From assembly GCF_013372145.1 (NCBI RefSeq), contig NZ_CP053827.1:1488001-1552000 (forward strand): a stretch of DNA of 64,000 nt. The letters run 5' to 3'. The first letter of the stretch is position 1. Each line of letters begins with the position of its first letter. This DNA is from Campylobacter hyointestinalis subsp. hyointestinalis (GTDB taxonomy: Bacteria; Campylobacterota; Campylobacteria; Campylobacterales; Campylobacteraceae). Below the pieces are notes generated by a model, which was given only the letters and a program-made list of their open reading frames with translations, did no database searches and was not told where the DNA came from. The translations under genes were made by a program, and so were the position numbers. Below, piece after piece: positions 27,742 through 38,854 of this stretch.

Positions 27742-29004
27742 TTACCAATCAATTGATTGTAGCTTACCAATCCTAAGCGGAAATTGGAAACTTTTATTCT
27801 CATTTATACGTATAATACCAACAGCGCTTTCTCCACCGGAATTTTTTATAAAGACCACGCTACCGCCATCTGCGGAAAAACGAGGATAAGTATTTACTCC
27901 ACCAGCTGTAAGCTGCCTTATATAATCGCTCTTTGTAGAAATAAGATATAAATTAAATGTTTTTGTATTATAACCAGAGCTTTCACGACTAGAATAAACA
28001 ACATAATTTTGGTATGTAGTCACAGAGTTATTGTTTTTACCGTGAAATACCATTTGCTCTACGGCTCCACCATTTACGCTAGTGCTAAAAACATTAGGAT
28101 AGCCTAGCCTATCGCTGACAAAAACTATTTTAGTATCATTATCTACAAAATTTCCATTTACGTCTATACCTCTAAAATCAGTGATTCTAGTTTTTCTTTT
28201 TGTGTTTATATCATAAACAAATATATCGCTTTGGTCATCTGGTGCCATTGTTAAAAGAAGTTTGCTACCGTCTTGACTGACGTCTGAAGCGACTATCATA
28301 CCAGCACTCGTCGTTATCTTTGTTTTTCTTCCAGTAGCAAGATCATATCTAAATAATGTCGGAACCATCTTTATATATGATGTATAATAAAACGCACTTT
28401 GCTCTTTATTTGCCCATTTTGGAAAAATATTTAATCCCCCTGTTAGTATAACTTTTTGATAAGTTAGCGTATAGTCTGCTACTATTATATTACTCTTTCC
28501 AGGAGACGTATATTGAGATATGATAATTGATTTATCCATCCAATCAATAGGGGATAAATTTAAATTCCTAGCTATCTCAGCTACACTTTTATGTGCTAAA
28601 AATGGAAATTTAGCAAGCTCGCCTTGAGAAAAAACACTCTCATATCTTATAGAGCCATCTTTTGCATTTAAAAGCTTGACTTTTAACTCAAGTCCAGATC
28701 CTGCATTACTCAAAGCATATCTTAATATAAACTCTGGATTTTTGCTATTTGCTAAATTTGTTCTAAAATCACCATCATACGAGCTAGTATAGTAATCCTC
28801 TATAACCTCAAATGATGAACCAACTTTCAAATCCCCTATCATGATCTTAAAAAATTTATTTTTAAGTCCTGAATTTGAAAAATTTGTAGTCGCATCTTGA
28901 ACTAAAATTCTTGGTAAAACAAGCCCTTTATTTACGACTTCCATTGTAGCGTCAGCCGCGATAAGCCCCATACATAAGGCAACTAATAAAAATATTTTTC
29001 TCAT
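27742..29004 (-). CDS. tolB: Tol-Pal beta-propeller protein TolB
   Basis: Periplasmic six-blade propeller that shuttles between TolA and Pal. Signal peptide MRKIFLLVALCMGLIAADA, an N-terminal alpha/beta domain, then WD-like blades with TITDFRGIDVNGNFVDNDTKIVFVSDRLGYPNVF and a final PRFSADGGSVVF. The ATG at 29004 has GGAG six bases before it; the upstream GTG at 29010 is less likely. The start lies 2 bp past the tolA stop. Confidence 0.95.
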   Translation of the reverse strand: MRKIFLLVALCMGLIAADATMEVVNKGLVLPRILVQDATTNFSNSGLKNKFFKIMIGDLKVGSSFEVIEDYYTSSYDGDFRTNLANSKNPEFILRYALSNAGSGLELKVKLLNAKDGSIRYESVFSQGELAKFPFLAHKSVAEIARNLNLSPIDWMDKSIIISQYTSPGKSNIIVADYTLTYQKVILTGGLNIFPKWANKEQSAFYYTSYIKMVPTLFRYDLATGRKTKITTSAGMIVASDVSQDGSKLLLTMAPDDQSDIFVYDINTKRKTRITDFRGIDVNGNFVDNDTKIVFVSDRLGYPNVFSTSVNGGAVEQMVFHGKNNNSVTTYQNYVVYSSRESSGYNTKTFNLYLISTKSDYIRQLTAGGVNTYPRFSADGGSVVFIKNSGGESAVGIIRINENKSFQFPLRIGKLQSIDW

Positions 29005-29006
29005 TC

Positions 29007-29828
29007 TCACTCCGTATCAATTTGATCTATCAATGTTAATGAAATAGAAGCTGTTTGCCCATTTGGCGGGACAGGAAACTCTACTTCTTTAAGTCTTTCT
29101 AAAAAGTCCCTGACTTTATTATTAAACTCTTTATCATAAGATAAAGAGATGATATTGTAACTCAGTTTTCCAAATTTATCTATAAAAACTTGAACTTTTG
29201 CATTATTATTTGTATCGGCTTTATAAACAACCCATTTTCTTTGGATTATTTCGCTTATATCTCCAAAAAATTTATTATATTCGCCGGTCATTCCAGCTTT
29301 TGGAGCTTTAGAAGTTATATCTTTTTGAAGTGATTTAAATATGTCGCTTGCACTTTTTGAGCTAGATTCAGTTTTTTTAGCACTTTGCTTATTACTTTGG
29401 ACGGCTTCAGGTTTTGTGCTACTTTTTGTTTCTGGTAATTTAGTATTACTAAAAAGCTCACTTAAATTTACATTCGGAGTCTCTTTTTGTGGAGCAACTT
29501 CTTTTTTCGGCTCTTCTTTTTGAGGCTCTGGAGTCTGTTTATTTGTAGTTTTTATCTGCTCTTCTTTGGGTTCTTCTTGTTCTTTTGTTATCTTAGCTTC
29601 CACTTTTTTTTCAGCTTGTTTTGGAGCAATAAGAGTATCTGCGACTTCAGTTTGAACAACATAAACGTCCATAAATGCATCTTTTTGATTTGTATATTTT
29701 TTCGGATCTTCTCTTGTATAAATTTTAAAAAAAAGAAAAAATATTATACATATATATATTATAGATGCGATTATAAAAGAGCTAAACGTAGGATACGTAG
29801 CACCGATTTTTTTAGATATTTTAGCCAT
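29007..29828 (-). CDS. tolA: TolA-like energy-transducing protein
   Basis: Inner-membrane protein that passes proton-motive energy from TolQR to TolB and Pal. One membrane segment (residues 15-36), a long Lys/Glu/Pro-rich spacer (about residues 60-175), and a C-terminal TonB/TolA domain (IQRKWVVYKADTNNNAKVQVFIDKFGKL to the end). At 273 residues it is shorter than E. coli TolA and looks halfway to TonB, but its place between tolR and tolB decides the call. It overlaps tolR by 8 bp. Confidence 0.88.
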   Translation of the reverse strand: MAKISKKIGATYPTFSSFIIASIIYICIIFFLFFKIYTREDPKKYTNQKDAFMDVYVVQTEVADTLIAPKQAEKKVEAKITKEQEEPKEEQIKTTNKQTPEPQKEEPKKEVAPQKETPNVNLSELFSNTKLPETKSSTKPEAVQSNKQSAKKTESSSKSASDIFKSLQKDITSKAPKAGMTGEYNKFFGDISEIIQRKWVVYKADTNNNAKVQVFIDKFGKLSYNIISLSYDKEFNNKVRDFLERLKEVEFPVPPNGQTASISLTLIDQIDTE

Positions 29829-30213
29829 TTGTTTCTAATGCGACTTTTGTAAATCCTGCATTTTTCATGCTTTTTAATACAAACATAACATCATCATATA
29901 TAAGTCTTTTATCGGCTTTTATATAAACCGGTGAGCCTTTATCGTATTTTTGTGAAATCAAAACTAGGTTATCTGCTAACTCGTTTAAATCTATAGTAGT
30001 TTGATTGATATAGACTTTTCTTTGTGCGTCTATTCTTACAGTTAAACTTTTTAAATTTTGAGAGACGACTTTAGTTTTAGAACCATCTGGAAGAGTGATC
30101 TGCTCCTCATATATTATAGCTGGAGTTGTAACCATCAAAATAGCAAGCAACACAAGCATAATATCAACTAGTGGAGTTATATTTAACTCCGGAGTTTCAT
30201 CGAGATTGATCAT
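29821..30213 (-). CDS. tolR: Biopolymer transport protein TolR/ExbD
   Basis: Inner-membrane motor component. ELNITPLVDIMLVLLAILMVTTP (residues 9-31) is the single membrane helix with the proton-channel aspartate, followed by a periplasmic domain with YIKADKRLIYDDVMFVLKSMKNAGF. 130 residues. It follows tolQ with 1 bp between them and overlaps tolA. Confidence 0.94.
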   Translation of the reverse strand: MINLDETPELNITPLVDIMLVLLAILMVTTPAIIYEEQITLPDGSKTKVVSQNLKSLTVRIDAQRKVYINQTTIDLNELADNLVLISQKYDKGSPVYIKADKRLIYDDVMFVLKSMKNAGFTKVALETNG

Positions 30214-30214
30214 G

Positions 30215-30799
30215 TTACTTGGTTTCTTCTTGCATACTTAATAAAATATTTGATTCTCTTCTTATTATACTAAGAACCTCATACGCTTTTCTTTTTATAA
30301 GAAGATTGAAACTATAAGCTGGGATAGCTACAAATATACCACATCCAGTAGCAACCAAAGCTTCTGAAATAGCCGGTGCGATCACGCTTAAAGAACTACT
30401 TCCGCCACCTTGCCCAAGTCCTGCAAATGTTTCAAGTATGCTAACAACTGTACCAAAAAGCCCTATAAATGGGGACGTTGAAGCGATAATAGAAAGCATA
30501 GTAAGTCCGCTAGTCGCATTTGTCTCTGCCAAACTGATACATACGTCTAATTTCTCTTTAGTAGGAAAACTTGATGCGCATTTTTTTAAAGAAGAATCCA
30601 CAGAAGATACTTTAGCCCCCATTAAGATAGACTCTAATGCGGCTTGCTCTTTTTTCTTCCAAGTATTAAGTCCAGTATATCTAGAAAATAGTATAGTAAA
30701 ACTAATAATAAAATATAGTGACAACCAGCTTAAGACGAAGATTGTCACCAAGCTACTTTTAGATAGATAATTCAAAAACAGATCTAAAAAGCTTAACAC
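30215..30799 (-). CDS. tolQ: Biopolymer transport protein TolQ/ExbB
   Basis: Proton-channel subunit with three membrane segments (near residues 15-38, 100-122 and 145-165). The conserved PFIGLFGTVVSILETFAGLG and the second stretch AISEALVATGCGIFVAIPAYSFN are clear. It starts with GTG directly at the end of atpC with no gap, so it may be read through from the atp operon. 194 residues, shorter than E. coli TolQ at the N-terminus. Confidence 0.94.
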   Translation of the reverse strand: MLSFLDLFLNYLSKSSLVTIFVLSWLSLYFIISFTILFSRYTGLNTWKKKEQAALESILMGAKVSSVDSSLKKCASSFPTKEKLDVCISLAETNATSGLTMLSIIASTSPFIGLFGTVVSILETFAGLGQGGGSSSLSVIAPAISEALVATGCGIFVAIPAYSFNLLIKRKAYEVLSIIRRESNILLSMQEETK

Positions 30800-31189
30800 C
30801 TATTTAGCCCTCGCAGCATTTTCGATTTTTGATAAAGCAGCAGCCAAAATTCCGTTTCCATCTTTCATAGATTGAACTAGATCTTTCGCTTTTTGTAGCG
30901 ATTTAGCTATCTCACTCTCGCTATTTCCGGATACATAAACTGCGCCATCTGCTAAAACTATGACTTTATTTTCATCTATTTTAGCATAACCCCAGTCTAT
31001 AGCAACTGCATCATGAGTTCCATCGGTATTTTCTATATCGACAACGCCTATCTTCAAAAGCGAGACAAGAGAGGCATGCCCAGGAAGCACACCAAACTCA
31101 CCCTCGCTACCAGGAAGTACTACCATTTTAGCATCATTTGAAAATATAAGCCCTTCTGGGGTTACTATTTCTAAATGTATTGTATTCAT
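30800..31189 (-). CDS. atpC: ATP synthase epsilon subunit
   Basis: Central-stalk subunit that couples and inhibits F1. It has the N-terminal beta-sandwich (LEIVTPEGLIFSNDAKMVVLPGSEGEFGVLPGHASLVSLL) and a C-terminal helical pair. 129 residues. Last gene of the F1 cluster, 15 bp after atpD and abutting tolQ. Confidence 0.96.
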   Translation of the reverse strand: MNTIHLEIVTPEGLIFSNDAKMVVLPGSEGEFGVLPGHASLVSLLKIGVVDIENTDGTHDAVAIDWGYAKIDENKVIVLADGAVYVSGNSESEIAKSLQKAKDLVQSMKDGNGILAAALSKIENAARAK

Positions 31190-31204
31190 ATTGCTTCCTT
31201 TAGC

Positions 31205-32611
<1,407 letters not shown>

Positions 32612-32619
32612 TTATAAAA

Positions 32620-33507
32620 TTACTTCATACTCTCAACACCGCTTATAATCTCTATAAGCTCTGTCGTAATGCTCTCTTGTCTTGCTTTATTATAAGCAAG
32701 TTGTAACTCTTTCACTCTAGCTTTTGCATTATTTGTAGCATTATCCATAGCCTGCATTCTAGCACTATGCTCAGCTGCTAATGAATCTACCAAAGCGTAA
32801 TACATACTATATTCAAAATACTTTTTCATAAGCTCATCAAGGATCTTATCATCATTTTCTGGTTCTATCTCCATAAGAGAACTAGAAGCGCTAGCACCCT
32901 CTATAGATGGGATATCTACAGGAACGATATCATTTATCCTGATCTCTTGAGAAATCATATTTTTATATCCATTATGGACAAGTATGACCTTATCCGTAGC
33001 GCCTGACATAAAATCGTTAATAGCGTCAGCAATAATGCCTTGAGCTTTTTCGTATGTCGGTGCAGAACTTACACCTTTATAGCTCTCTAGGATTTCAGTG
33101 CCTTGAAAATTAAAAAATTCGATACCTTTTTTACCTACGGCTCTTAATCTTACTTTGATTTTTTTTGATTTATACTCTTCTATCATATTTTTAATGGTTT
33201 TTATGGTAGATATATTAAATCCACCGCAAAGTCCCTTATCTGCCGTAACAAATATAATATCTATCTTTGTTACTGGAGTATCTAAATCAAAAAATTTACT
33301 ATCTTTACCGACTATTTTAAATTGATTTATTTTATAAGCGATTTCGCTTATCACCTCATTTATCTTAAGAGCATAAACACGTGAGTGACGAGCTGCTTCT
33401 TCTGCTTTTTTTAGTTTAGCAGTAGATACGAGCTTCATCGCTTTTGTTGTTTTCTGAGTGTTTTGAACGCTCTTAATCTTCCTTTTGATATCTTTTAAAT
33501 TTGACAT
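32620..33507 (-). CDS. atpG: ATP synthase gamma subunit
   Basis: Rotor shaft of F1. N-terminal [34 protein letters not shown], the central Rossmann-like region with [13 protein letters not shown], and the C-terminal signature [24 protein letters not shown]. 295 residues, normal. Gaps of 9 bp to atpA and 11 bp or so to atpD. Confidence 0.98.
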   Translation of the reverse strand: MSNLKDIKRKIKSVQNTQKTTKAMKLVSTAKLKKAEEAARHSRVYALKINEVISEIAYKINQFKIVGKDSKFFDLDTPVTKIDIIFVTADKGLCGGFNISTIKTIKNMIEEYKSKKIKVRLRAVGKKGIEFFNFQGTEILESYKGVSSAPTYEKAQGIIADAINDFMSGATDKVILVHNGYKNMISQEIRINDIVPVDIPSIEGASASSSLMEIEPENDDKILDELMKKYFEYSMYYALVDSLAAEHSARMQAMDNATNNAKARVKELQLAYNKARQESITTELIEIISGVESMK

Positions 33508-33516
33508 ATCTTAGCC

Positions 33517-35034
33517 TTATTCAGCGCTAAATGTTGCTTTGAAATCATTTAATGCTTTAGTTAAAGTTTCTTCGATATCTTTATCCAGTGCTTTTTTAGT
33601 TCTAATTTGCTCAAAAATTTCTGGATATCTAGCCTCTATATATGGATAAAGCTCAGCTTCAAATTTAGTTACTGCACTTACAGGAACATCATCAAGGTAA
33701 CCTTTACTTCCCGCAAAAATTATGATAACTTGATTTTCTACTGGAAGTGGGCTATAAGGAGGTTGTTTTAGTACTTCAACCATTCTTTGTCCACGCTCAA
33801 GTTGCTTTCTGCTGCTCTCATCAAGATCACTTGCAAATTGAGCGAACGCTTGAAGTTCACGATATTGAGCAAGATCAAGACGAAGTGTTCCAGAAACTTT
33901 CTTGATAGCTTTGATCTGAGCTGATCCGCCAACACGACTAACAGATAGACCAACGTTAATAGCAGGACGGATACCTGAGTTAAACAAGTCGCTCTCCAAG
34001 AAAATCTGACCATCTGTGATAGAAATAACATTCGTAGGAATATAAGCTGAAACATCGCCTGCTTGAGTCTCGATAATAGGTAAAGCCGTAAGACTTCCTG
34101 CTCCTAATTTATCGCTTAATTTACTAGCTCTTTCAAGTAGTCTTGAATGTAGATAGAAAACATCACCTGGATAAGCTTCACGACCTGGCGGTCTTCTTAA
34201 GATCAATGACATTTCGCGATATGCGACAGCATGCTTACTCAAATCATCATAGATGATAAGTGCATGGCGTGAGTTATCGCGGAAATACTCACCCATAGTA
34301 ACACCAGCGTATGGAGCTAGATATTGAAGCGCCGCAGAGTCGCTTGCGCTCGCATTTACGACTATCGTATAATCCATAGCACCATATTCTTCAAGTTTTT
34401 TAACAACTTGAGCAACTGTAGATTGTTTTTGACCGATAGCTACATAGATACATATAACATCTTGACCTTTTTGGTTTATGATAGTATCTATAGCAACTGT
34501 TGTTTTACCTGTTTGACGATCGCCAATGATGAGTTCTCTTTGTCCGCGACCGATCGGAACCAAACCGTCAATAGCTTTGATACCAGTTTGTAGTGGCTCA
34601 TGAACTGATTTTCTAGCCATGATGCCTTTTGCTTTTTCTTCGATAAATCTTGTTTCTGTAGCTTCTATAGCGCCTTTTGCATCTATTGGCTCACCAAGTG
34701 CATTTACAACGCGTCCTATCAAAGCATCACCGACTGGAACACGAAGAAGTTTTCCCAATCTTTTAACGCTAGTTCCTTCTTTTATACCACTTGATTTACC
34801 AAGTACAACTATACCAACACTACTTTCTTCAAGGTTTAAAGCCATACCTTTTTCGCCGCCCTCAAACTCTACCATCTCTCCGGCCATAACATTTTTTAGA
34901 CCATAGACGTTAGCAACTCCATCAGCAACGGATATTACTTTACCAGTTTCTTCAACATCAACGCTTAAGTCAAAATTCTCAATGCGTTCTTTGATGATAC
35001 TGCTAATTTCGTCAGCTTTTAATTTTACACTCAC
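33517..35034 (-). CDS. atpA: ATP synthase alpha subunit
   Basis: Non-catalytic nucleotide-binding F1 subunit. Walker [16 protein letters not shown] near residue 170, [47 protein letters not shown] near 265 and the [17 protein letters not shown] signature near 362. 505 residues, the usual length. Confidence 0.98.
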   Translation of the reverse strand: MSVKLKADEISSIIKERIENFDLSVDVEETGKVISVADGVANVYGLKNVMAGEMVEFEGGEKGMALNLEESSVGIVVLGKSSGIKEGTSVKRLGKLLRVPVGDALIGRVVNALGEPIDAKGAIEATETRFIEEKAKGIMARKSVHEPLQTGIKAIDGLVPIGRGQRELIIGDRQTGKTTVAIDTIINQKGQDVICIYVAIGQKQSTVAQVVKKLEEYGAMDYTIVVNASASDSAALQYLAPYAGVTMGEYFRDNSRHALIIYDDLSKHAVAYREMSLILRRPPGREAYPGDVFYLHSRLLERASKLSDKLGAGSLTALPIIETQAGDVSAYIPTNVISITDGQIFLESDLFNSGIRPAINVGLSVSRVGGSAQIKAIKKVSGTLRLDLAQYRELQAFAQFASDLDESSRKQLERGQRMVEVLKQPPYSPLPVENQVIIIFAGSKGYLDDVPVSAVTKFEAELYPYIEARYPEIFEQIRTKKALDKDIEETLTKALNDFKATFSAE

Positions 35035-35048
35035 GCTTTTACTCCTTA

Positions 35049-35579
35049 TTAAATTGCTTTTAAAATATATTCGCTCATTTGAGCCTTAAGTCTATCTATA
35101 GAAAAACTAACTTCCAAACCCAAACTATCAAGCTCAATTTTGACACCGTTGTAATCATTTTTGATCGTTTCAAAACTAATCTTTGAACCAAATTTTTTAG
35201 AAAAACTTTGTTCTAGTTGCTCTTTCTCAGCTTTGCTAAACTCAAAATTTCCAGATATCAATCCAGTAAATTCATTGTCTTTTACGGATTTTTGATATGC
35301 AAATTCTTTTGCGATATCTGGCAACACGTCAAGTCTTTTGTTTTCACCTAGAAGATTGATAAATTTTTTAAGTTTTTCCGAACCATTTTCCACCAAAGAA
35401 AAGATAAAATCGGATTTGCTTTTAGAAGAAATATCCGGCGAATCAAGTATAACTTTTAGTCTTGGAAATCCTGAAACAACGCCAAGAATCGCTAAAGATT
35501 CATTCATTTTATCAAATTCACTAGCCTCTAAACTTGAAATCAATGCTCTTACATATTTTTTAGCTATTACTTCTTTCAT
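35049..35579 (-). CDS. atpH: ATP synthase delta subunit
   Basis: Peripheral-stalk subunit that ties F1 to the b subunits. [18 protein letters not shown] is the family N-terminus; the C-terminal half ([22 protein letters not shown]) carries the b-binding region. 176 residues. It shares one base with the atpF stop and precedes atpA by 14 bp. Confidence 0.95.
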   Translation of the reverse strand: MKEVIAKKYVRALISSLEASEFDKMNESLAILGVVSGFPRLKVILDSPDISSKSKSDFIFSLVENGSEKLKKFINLLGENKRLDVLPDIAKEFAYQKSVKDNEFTGLISGNFEFSKAEKEQLEQSFSKKFGSKISFETIKNDYNGVKIELDSLGLEVSFSIDRLKAQMSEYILKAI

Positions 35580-36097
35580 CAGCTCACCTTCTTAAGCACT
35601 AAATTTACAAATTCGTTTTGATCTACTTTTAAAGTATCTGAAGTAAATAATTCATCTAAAACTTCACTTACGACGGTTCTAATTATTTTTCTTTCTTCAA
35701 AAGCTTTTTGCTCTTCATGGCTTTTTTCTAAATACGCAAGTTCATTTTGTGTATCTGCTTCAACCTTACAAACTAAAAGCTCGGCTTCTCTTTTAGCAGT
35801 TTTTACAAGCTCTTTGGCATTTTCTTTAGCTTGTTCCACGGCTTTTATAGCTTCATCTTTTTTGGCTTTTGATTCACGAAGCTTATCTTGGATAGCTTCT
35901 AGTCTAGCAGCTATAGAGTTTATTCTTCCTTTATATGCATTTTTCACCGGTTCAGCGATCAAATAATACAAAATTCCAGCAAATATAAGAAAATTTATAG
36001 TTCTAGCAACTATATCATAGTCGTGCTGTGCAGCTGCATTGCTGCTAGCAAATACAAATACCGGAATTAATAATAATGATATATATCTAAGTTTCAT
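35579..36097 (-). CDS. atpF: ATP synthase b subunit
   Basis: Peripheral-stalk subunit. A signal-like stretch (residues 1-22, MKLRYISLLLIPVFVFASSNAAA) is followed by the single membrane helix TINFLIFAGILYYLIAEPVKNAYKGR and a long charged coiled coil. The first hydrophobic stretch is typical of epsilonproteobacterial AtpF. 172 residues. Confidence 0.94.
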   Translation of the reverse strand: MKLRYISLLLIPVFVFASSNAAAQHDYDIVARTINFLIFAGILYYLIAEPVKNAYKGRINSIAARLEAIQDKLRESKAKKDEAIKAVEQAKENAKELVKTAKREAELLVCKVEADTQNELAYLEKSHEEQKAFEERKIIRTVVSEVLDELFTSDTLKVDQNEFVNLVLKKVS

Positions 36098-36106
36098 TTT
36101 AATTCC

Positions 36107-36529
36107 TTAAATCTTTGATAATTTTATGCCAAGACTACTTTTAAACTCAGGAAGTTTGGCTAACAGCATACTTTTTAATTCATCTTTTCTAGATACTAAA
36201 TCTTTGGAAAAAAGTTCATACTCTGATTCTAAAGTCTCTTTTTTAGCTTGAATTTTTTTAGCGGCTTCATCTTTAGCTAAATTCAAAGCAGTTTGTTTGA
36301 TAGAATTCGCTTCGGCTCTAGCACTCGATATGATTCTTTCGATATCGGCTTGATATGCTCCAACATCGCTAGCATTTTTACTTACGCTTTCTTCATCATT
36401 TTTTATCGATACATTTCTATCGTCGATAAATCTTAGAAGAGGTTTGTAAAGAATGGAATTTAGAACAAAAATCAGTCCTAAAAAAATCACAACCGTAACT
36501 ATAAGTAACGGTAGATTAATTTCTAACAT
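36107..36529 (-). CDS. atpF': ATP synthase b' subunit
   Basis: Second, divergent b-type stalk subunit, as in other Campylobacter and photosynthetic bacteria. One N-terminal membrane helix (residues 6-28, PLLIVTVVIFLGLIFVLNSILY) with the PLLRFIDDRN segment, then a helical, charged tail. 140 residues. First gene of the F1/stalk cluster; the a and c subunits (atpB, atpE) are not in this window, matching the split seen in C. jejuni. Confidence 0.93.
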   Translation of the reverse strand: MLEINLPLLIVTVVIFLGLIFVLNSILYKPLLRFIDDRNVSIKNDEESVSKNASDVGAYQADIERIISSARAEANSIKQTALNLAKDEAAKKIQAKKETLESEYELFSKDLVSRKDELKSMLLAKLPEFKSSLGIKLSKI

Positions 36530-36600
36530 TAAATCTCCTTAATAAATTTCTTTGGCAAACGCAAAATAGTCCCGTATTTTACAATACTAAATACTAATTT

Positions 36601-37437
36601 TTACTGAATTTTTGCAATTAAATATTTAATTTCATCAGTATCTTTTAAATTTAATATAATTTTTTTCTTATTTATCTTACAATTTAATCCCAAATTTGAA
36701 AATGCTGCTTGAAGTAAGCTTAGATTGTCATTATAGTCTTGCTGTATATTATCTAAATTTGATGATTTATCTGATCTGTTTTTAAGTCTTTTTACAAGAT
36801 TTTCCGTATCCCTTACATTTAATCTTTGACCAATGATCGTATCTACGACCATTTTTTCATCATCTTTTTTTAATCCAACTATGATTTTTGCGTGACCTTG
36901 AGTTAGTTTTCCATCTTCAATAAGTTTTTTTGTATCATCACCTAAAGTAAGCAAACGAAGCGTATTTGTGATCACGGTACGGCTTTTTTTTATAATATTA
37001 GATAAAGCTTCTTGCGTTATTTTATACTCTTCTATGAGCTCTTTATATGAATTTGCTAGCTCAATAGGGCTTAAATTTTCTCTTTGAATATTTTCTATAA
37101 GAGCTAATTCTCTTAAGTTTTTATCTTCTAAATTTGCCACTATGGCTTTTATGCTAGATCTTCCTAGCATTTTCGTAGCGCGAAGACGTCTTTCACCGGC
37201 TATAAGCGTATAACCATTTTTGTTTTGTATGACGATGATAGGCTGGATAAGTCCGTGTTTTTCTATACTTTGACTAAGTTCGCTTAATGCTTCTTCATCA
37301 AAATAAGTACGTGGTTGATATGGATTTGGGATTATTTTATCTATATCGATATCTTTGACTAAGTCCCTATTTAACTCTTTATCATACGCCTCTTCAACAT
37401 CTGAAAGTATCGAACTAAGACCTCTACCTAATGCCAT
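36601..37437 (-). CDS. parB: Chromosome partitioning protein ParB
   Basis: parS-binding CTP-dependent clamp for chromosome segregation. N-terminal ALGRGLSSIL, IIPNPYQPRTYFDEEALSELSQSIEKHGLIQPI, the CTP-site motif AGERRLRATKML, LIENIQRENLSPIELA, and a helix-turn-helix near residues 140-160. 278 residues. It starts 2 bp after parA. I looked for a parS-like palindrome nearby and found none. Confidence 0.97.
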   Translation of the reverse strand: MALGRGLSSILSDVEEAYDKELNRDLVKDIDIDKIIPNPYQPRTYFDEEALSELSQSIEKHGLIQPIIVIQNKNGYTLIAGERRLRATKMLGRSSIKAIVANLEDKNLRELALIENIQRENLSPIELANSYKELIEEYKITQEALSNIIKKSRTVITNTLRLLTLGDDTKKLIEDGKLTQGHAKIIVGLKKDDEKMVVDTIIGQRLNVRDTENLVKRLKNRSDKSSNLDNIQQDYNDNLSLLQAAFSNLGLNCKINKKKIILNLKDTDEIKYLIAKIQ

Positions 37438-37439
37438 TT

Positions 37440-38222
37440 TTACCCCATTATCGAATATGCTAAATTTTGATACGCTATACTACCACTAGACTTGATATCA
37501 TACAAAATAACCGGCTTACCGAAGCTTGGGCTTTCTGCGAGCTTAACATTTCTTGGGATTATAACAAAGCCTTCTTCACTACCTTCTACTTTAAATAATT
37601 TATTTTCAAAATGCTTTTTTAGATCGGCCACAGTCTCTTTTGAGAGATTATTTTGCGCACTATACATAGTCGGTAAAAATCCCTTAATATTTAACTTTGG
37701 ATTTATAGACTTTTTGATAACTTTTACAGTGTTTAAGATCTGAGCAAGTCCTTCCATAGCGTAAAATTCGCATTGTATAGGTATGATAACACTATCGCTA
37801 GCGCTAAGTGCATTTATAGTAAGACTTCCTAGTGCAGGAGGACTATCGATGATAATAAAATCATAGCTATCCCTAAGTTCGGCAATTTTATTTTTTAGTA
37901 TAGCCTTATAGTCTTTAGTTTGATCGTTGAACTCTTGTTCTATGCCGACAAGTCCTATATTTGACGGAGCTAGATGAAGCGATTTGATCTCTGTTTTTAG
38001 TATGATTTCACTAAGTTTTTTTCTGCCTGTTAGAACATGATATATGTTAAACTCATAATCGCTCCTACTAAAACCGAGTCCAGTTGTAGCATTAGCTTGT
38101 GGATCAATGTCTATCAAAAGAACTTTTTTTTCAGCCACGCCTAGCGATGCAGCCAAATTTACAGCTGTTGTCGTTTTACCTACGCCGCCTTTTTGATTGG
38201 CTATTGTTATAACTTCACTCAT
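37440..38222 (-). CDS. parA: Chromosome partitioning ATPase ParA
   Basis: Soj/ParA ATPase. Deviant Walker A NQKGGVGKTTTAVNLA at residues 8-23, LLIDIDPQANATTGLG, and DFIIIDSPPALGSLTINALSAS near residue 115. 260 residues. It overlaps birA by 4 bp and is followed by parB; the order birA-parA-parB-atp is shared with C. jejuni. Confidence 0.97.
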   Translation of the reverse strand: MSEVITIANQKGGVGKTTTAVNLAASLGVAEKKVLLIDIDPQANATTGLGFSRSDYEFNIYHVLTGRKKLSEIILKTEIKSLHLAPSNIGLVGIEQEFNDQTKDYKAILKNKIAELRDSYDFIIIDSPPALGSLTINALSASDSVIIPIQCEFYAMEGLAQILNTVKVIKKSINPKLNIKGFLPTMYSAQNNLSKETVADLKKHFENKLFKVEGSEEGFVIIPRNVKLAESPSFGKPVILYDIKSSGSIAYQNLAYSIMG

Positions 38223-38854
38223 CTTAAAGAATACACCTTTTTATCTTTTATCATTATCGAGCCGTCGTTCAGCAAAATAGCGTCTCTAAGGCTCGTTAGC
38301 TCGCCATCTATATGGGTATTAAAAACTCTTGATTTCTCGAATTCTATCAGATATTTGCTAAAAATTTGCTTCCACGATATCTTTAAATTTAAATAATTAA
38401 TAAATCCATCAACAATATTTGGCACTGAAATATCGATATCAAGGATATTTGCAAAACTTGGTGATTTTTTTAAATTTATTCCCATACCACACACATATAC
38501 TGATTTTATTTTTGTCGTGATAACTCCACCGATTTTTTTATCACCCAGATAAAAATCATTTGGCCATTTTATCCAAAGTTTCGAGCCGCAACTCTTTAAA
38601 AATTCACCCATCAAACTAGCAAAATATATGCTAGCAGACGCTGTTTCTACGTCATTTGCAAGATCGTTTTCATTTATGCAAAAGCTAAAATACAAATTTC
38701 CCTCATCGCTTTGCCAAGAATGCCCCCTGCTCCCTACGCCGTTTGTTTGAGTACTTGCCACTAGGGCATAAGGCGGAGTTATGACTGCATTTTTTAGCAT
38801 AAAAATGAGTTCTTCTTGAGTCGAAGGACAGCTTTCAACAAAACTTACTACCAA
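38219..38854 (-). CDS. birA: Biotin-protein ligase (no DNA-binding domain)
   Basis: Attaches biotin to acetyl-CoA carboxylase carrier protein. Motifs: ASTQTNGVGSRGHSWQSDEGNLYFSF (family GRGRxGRxW) near residue 32, KWPNDFYLGDKKIGGVI near 98 and GMGINLKKSP. 211 residues: it lacks the N-terminal helix-turn-helix of E. coli BirA, so it is a ligase only and cannot repress biotin genes by itself. It overlaps fmt by 20 bp and parA by 4 bp. Confidence 0.94.
   Translation of the reverse strand: MVVSFVESCPSTQEELIFMLKNAVITPPYALVASTQTNGVGSRGHSWQSDEGNLYFSFCINENDLANDVETASASIYFASLMGEFLKSCGSKLWIKWPNDFYLGDKKIGGVITTKIKSVYVCGMGINLKKSPSFANILDIDISVPNIVDGFINYLNLKISWKQIFSKYLIEFEKSRVFNTHIDGELTSLRDAILLNDGSIMIKDKKVYSLR

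Noticed and set aside
36530-38222. A parS site near parAB
   Set aside because: No palindrome close to the TGTTTCACGTGAAACA type was found; single TTTCACGT fragments elsewhere are not symmetric.
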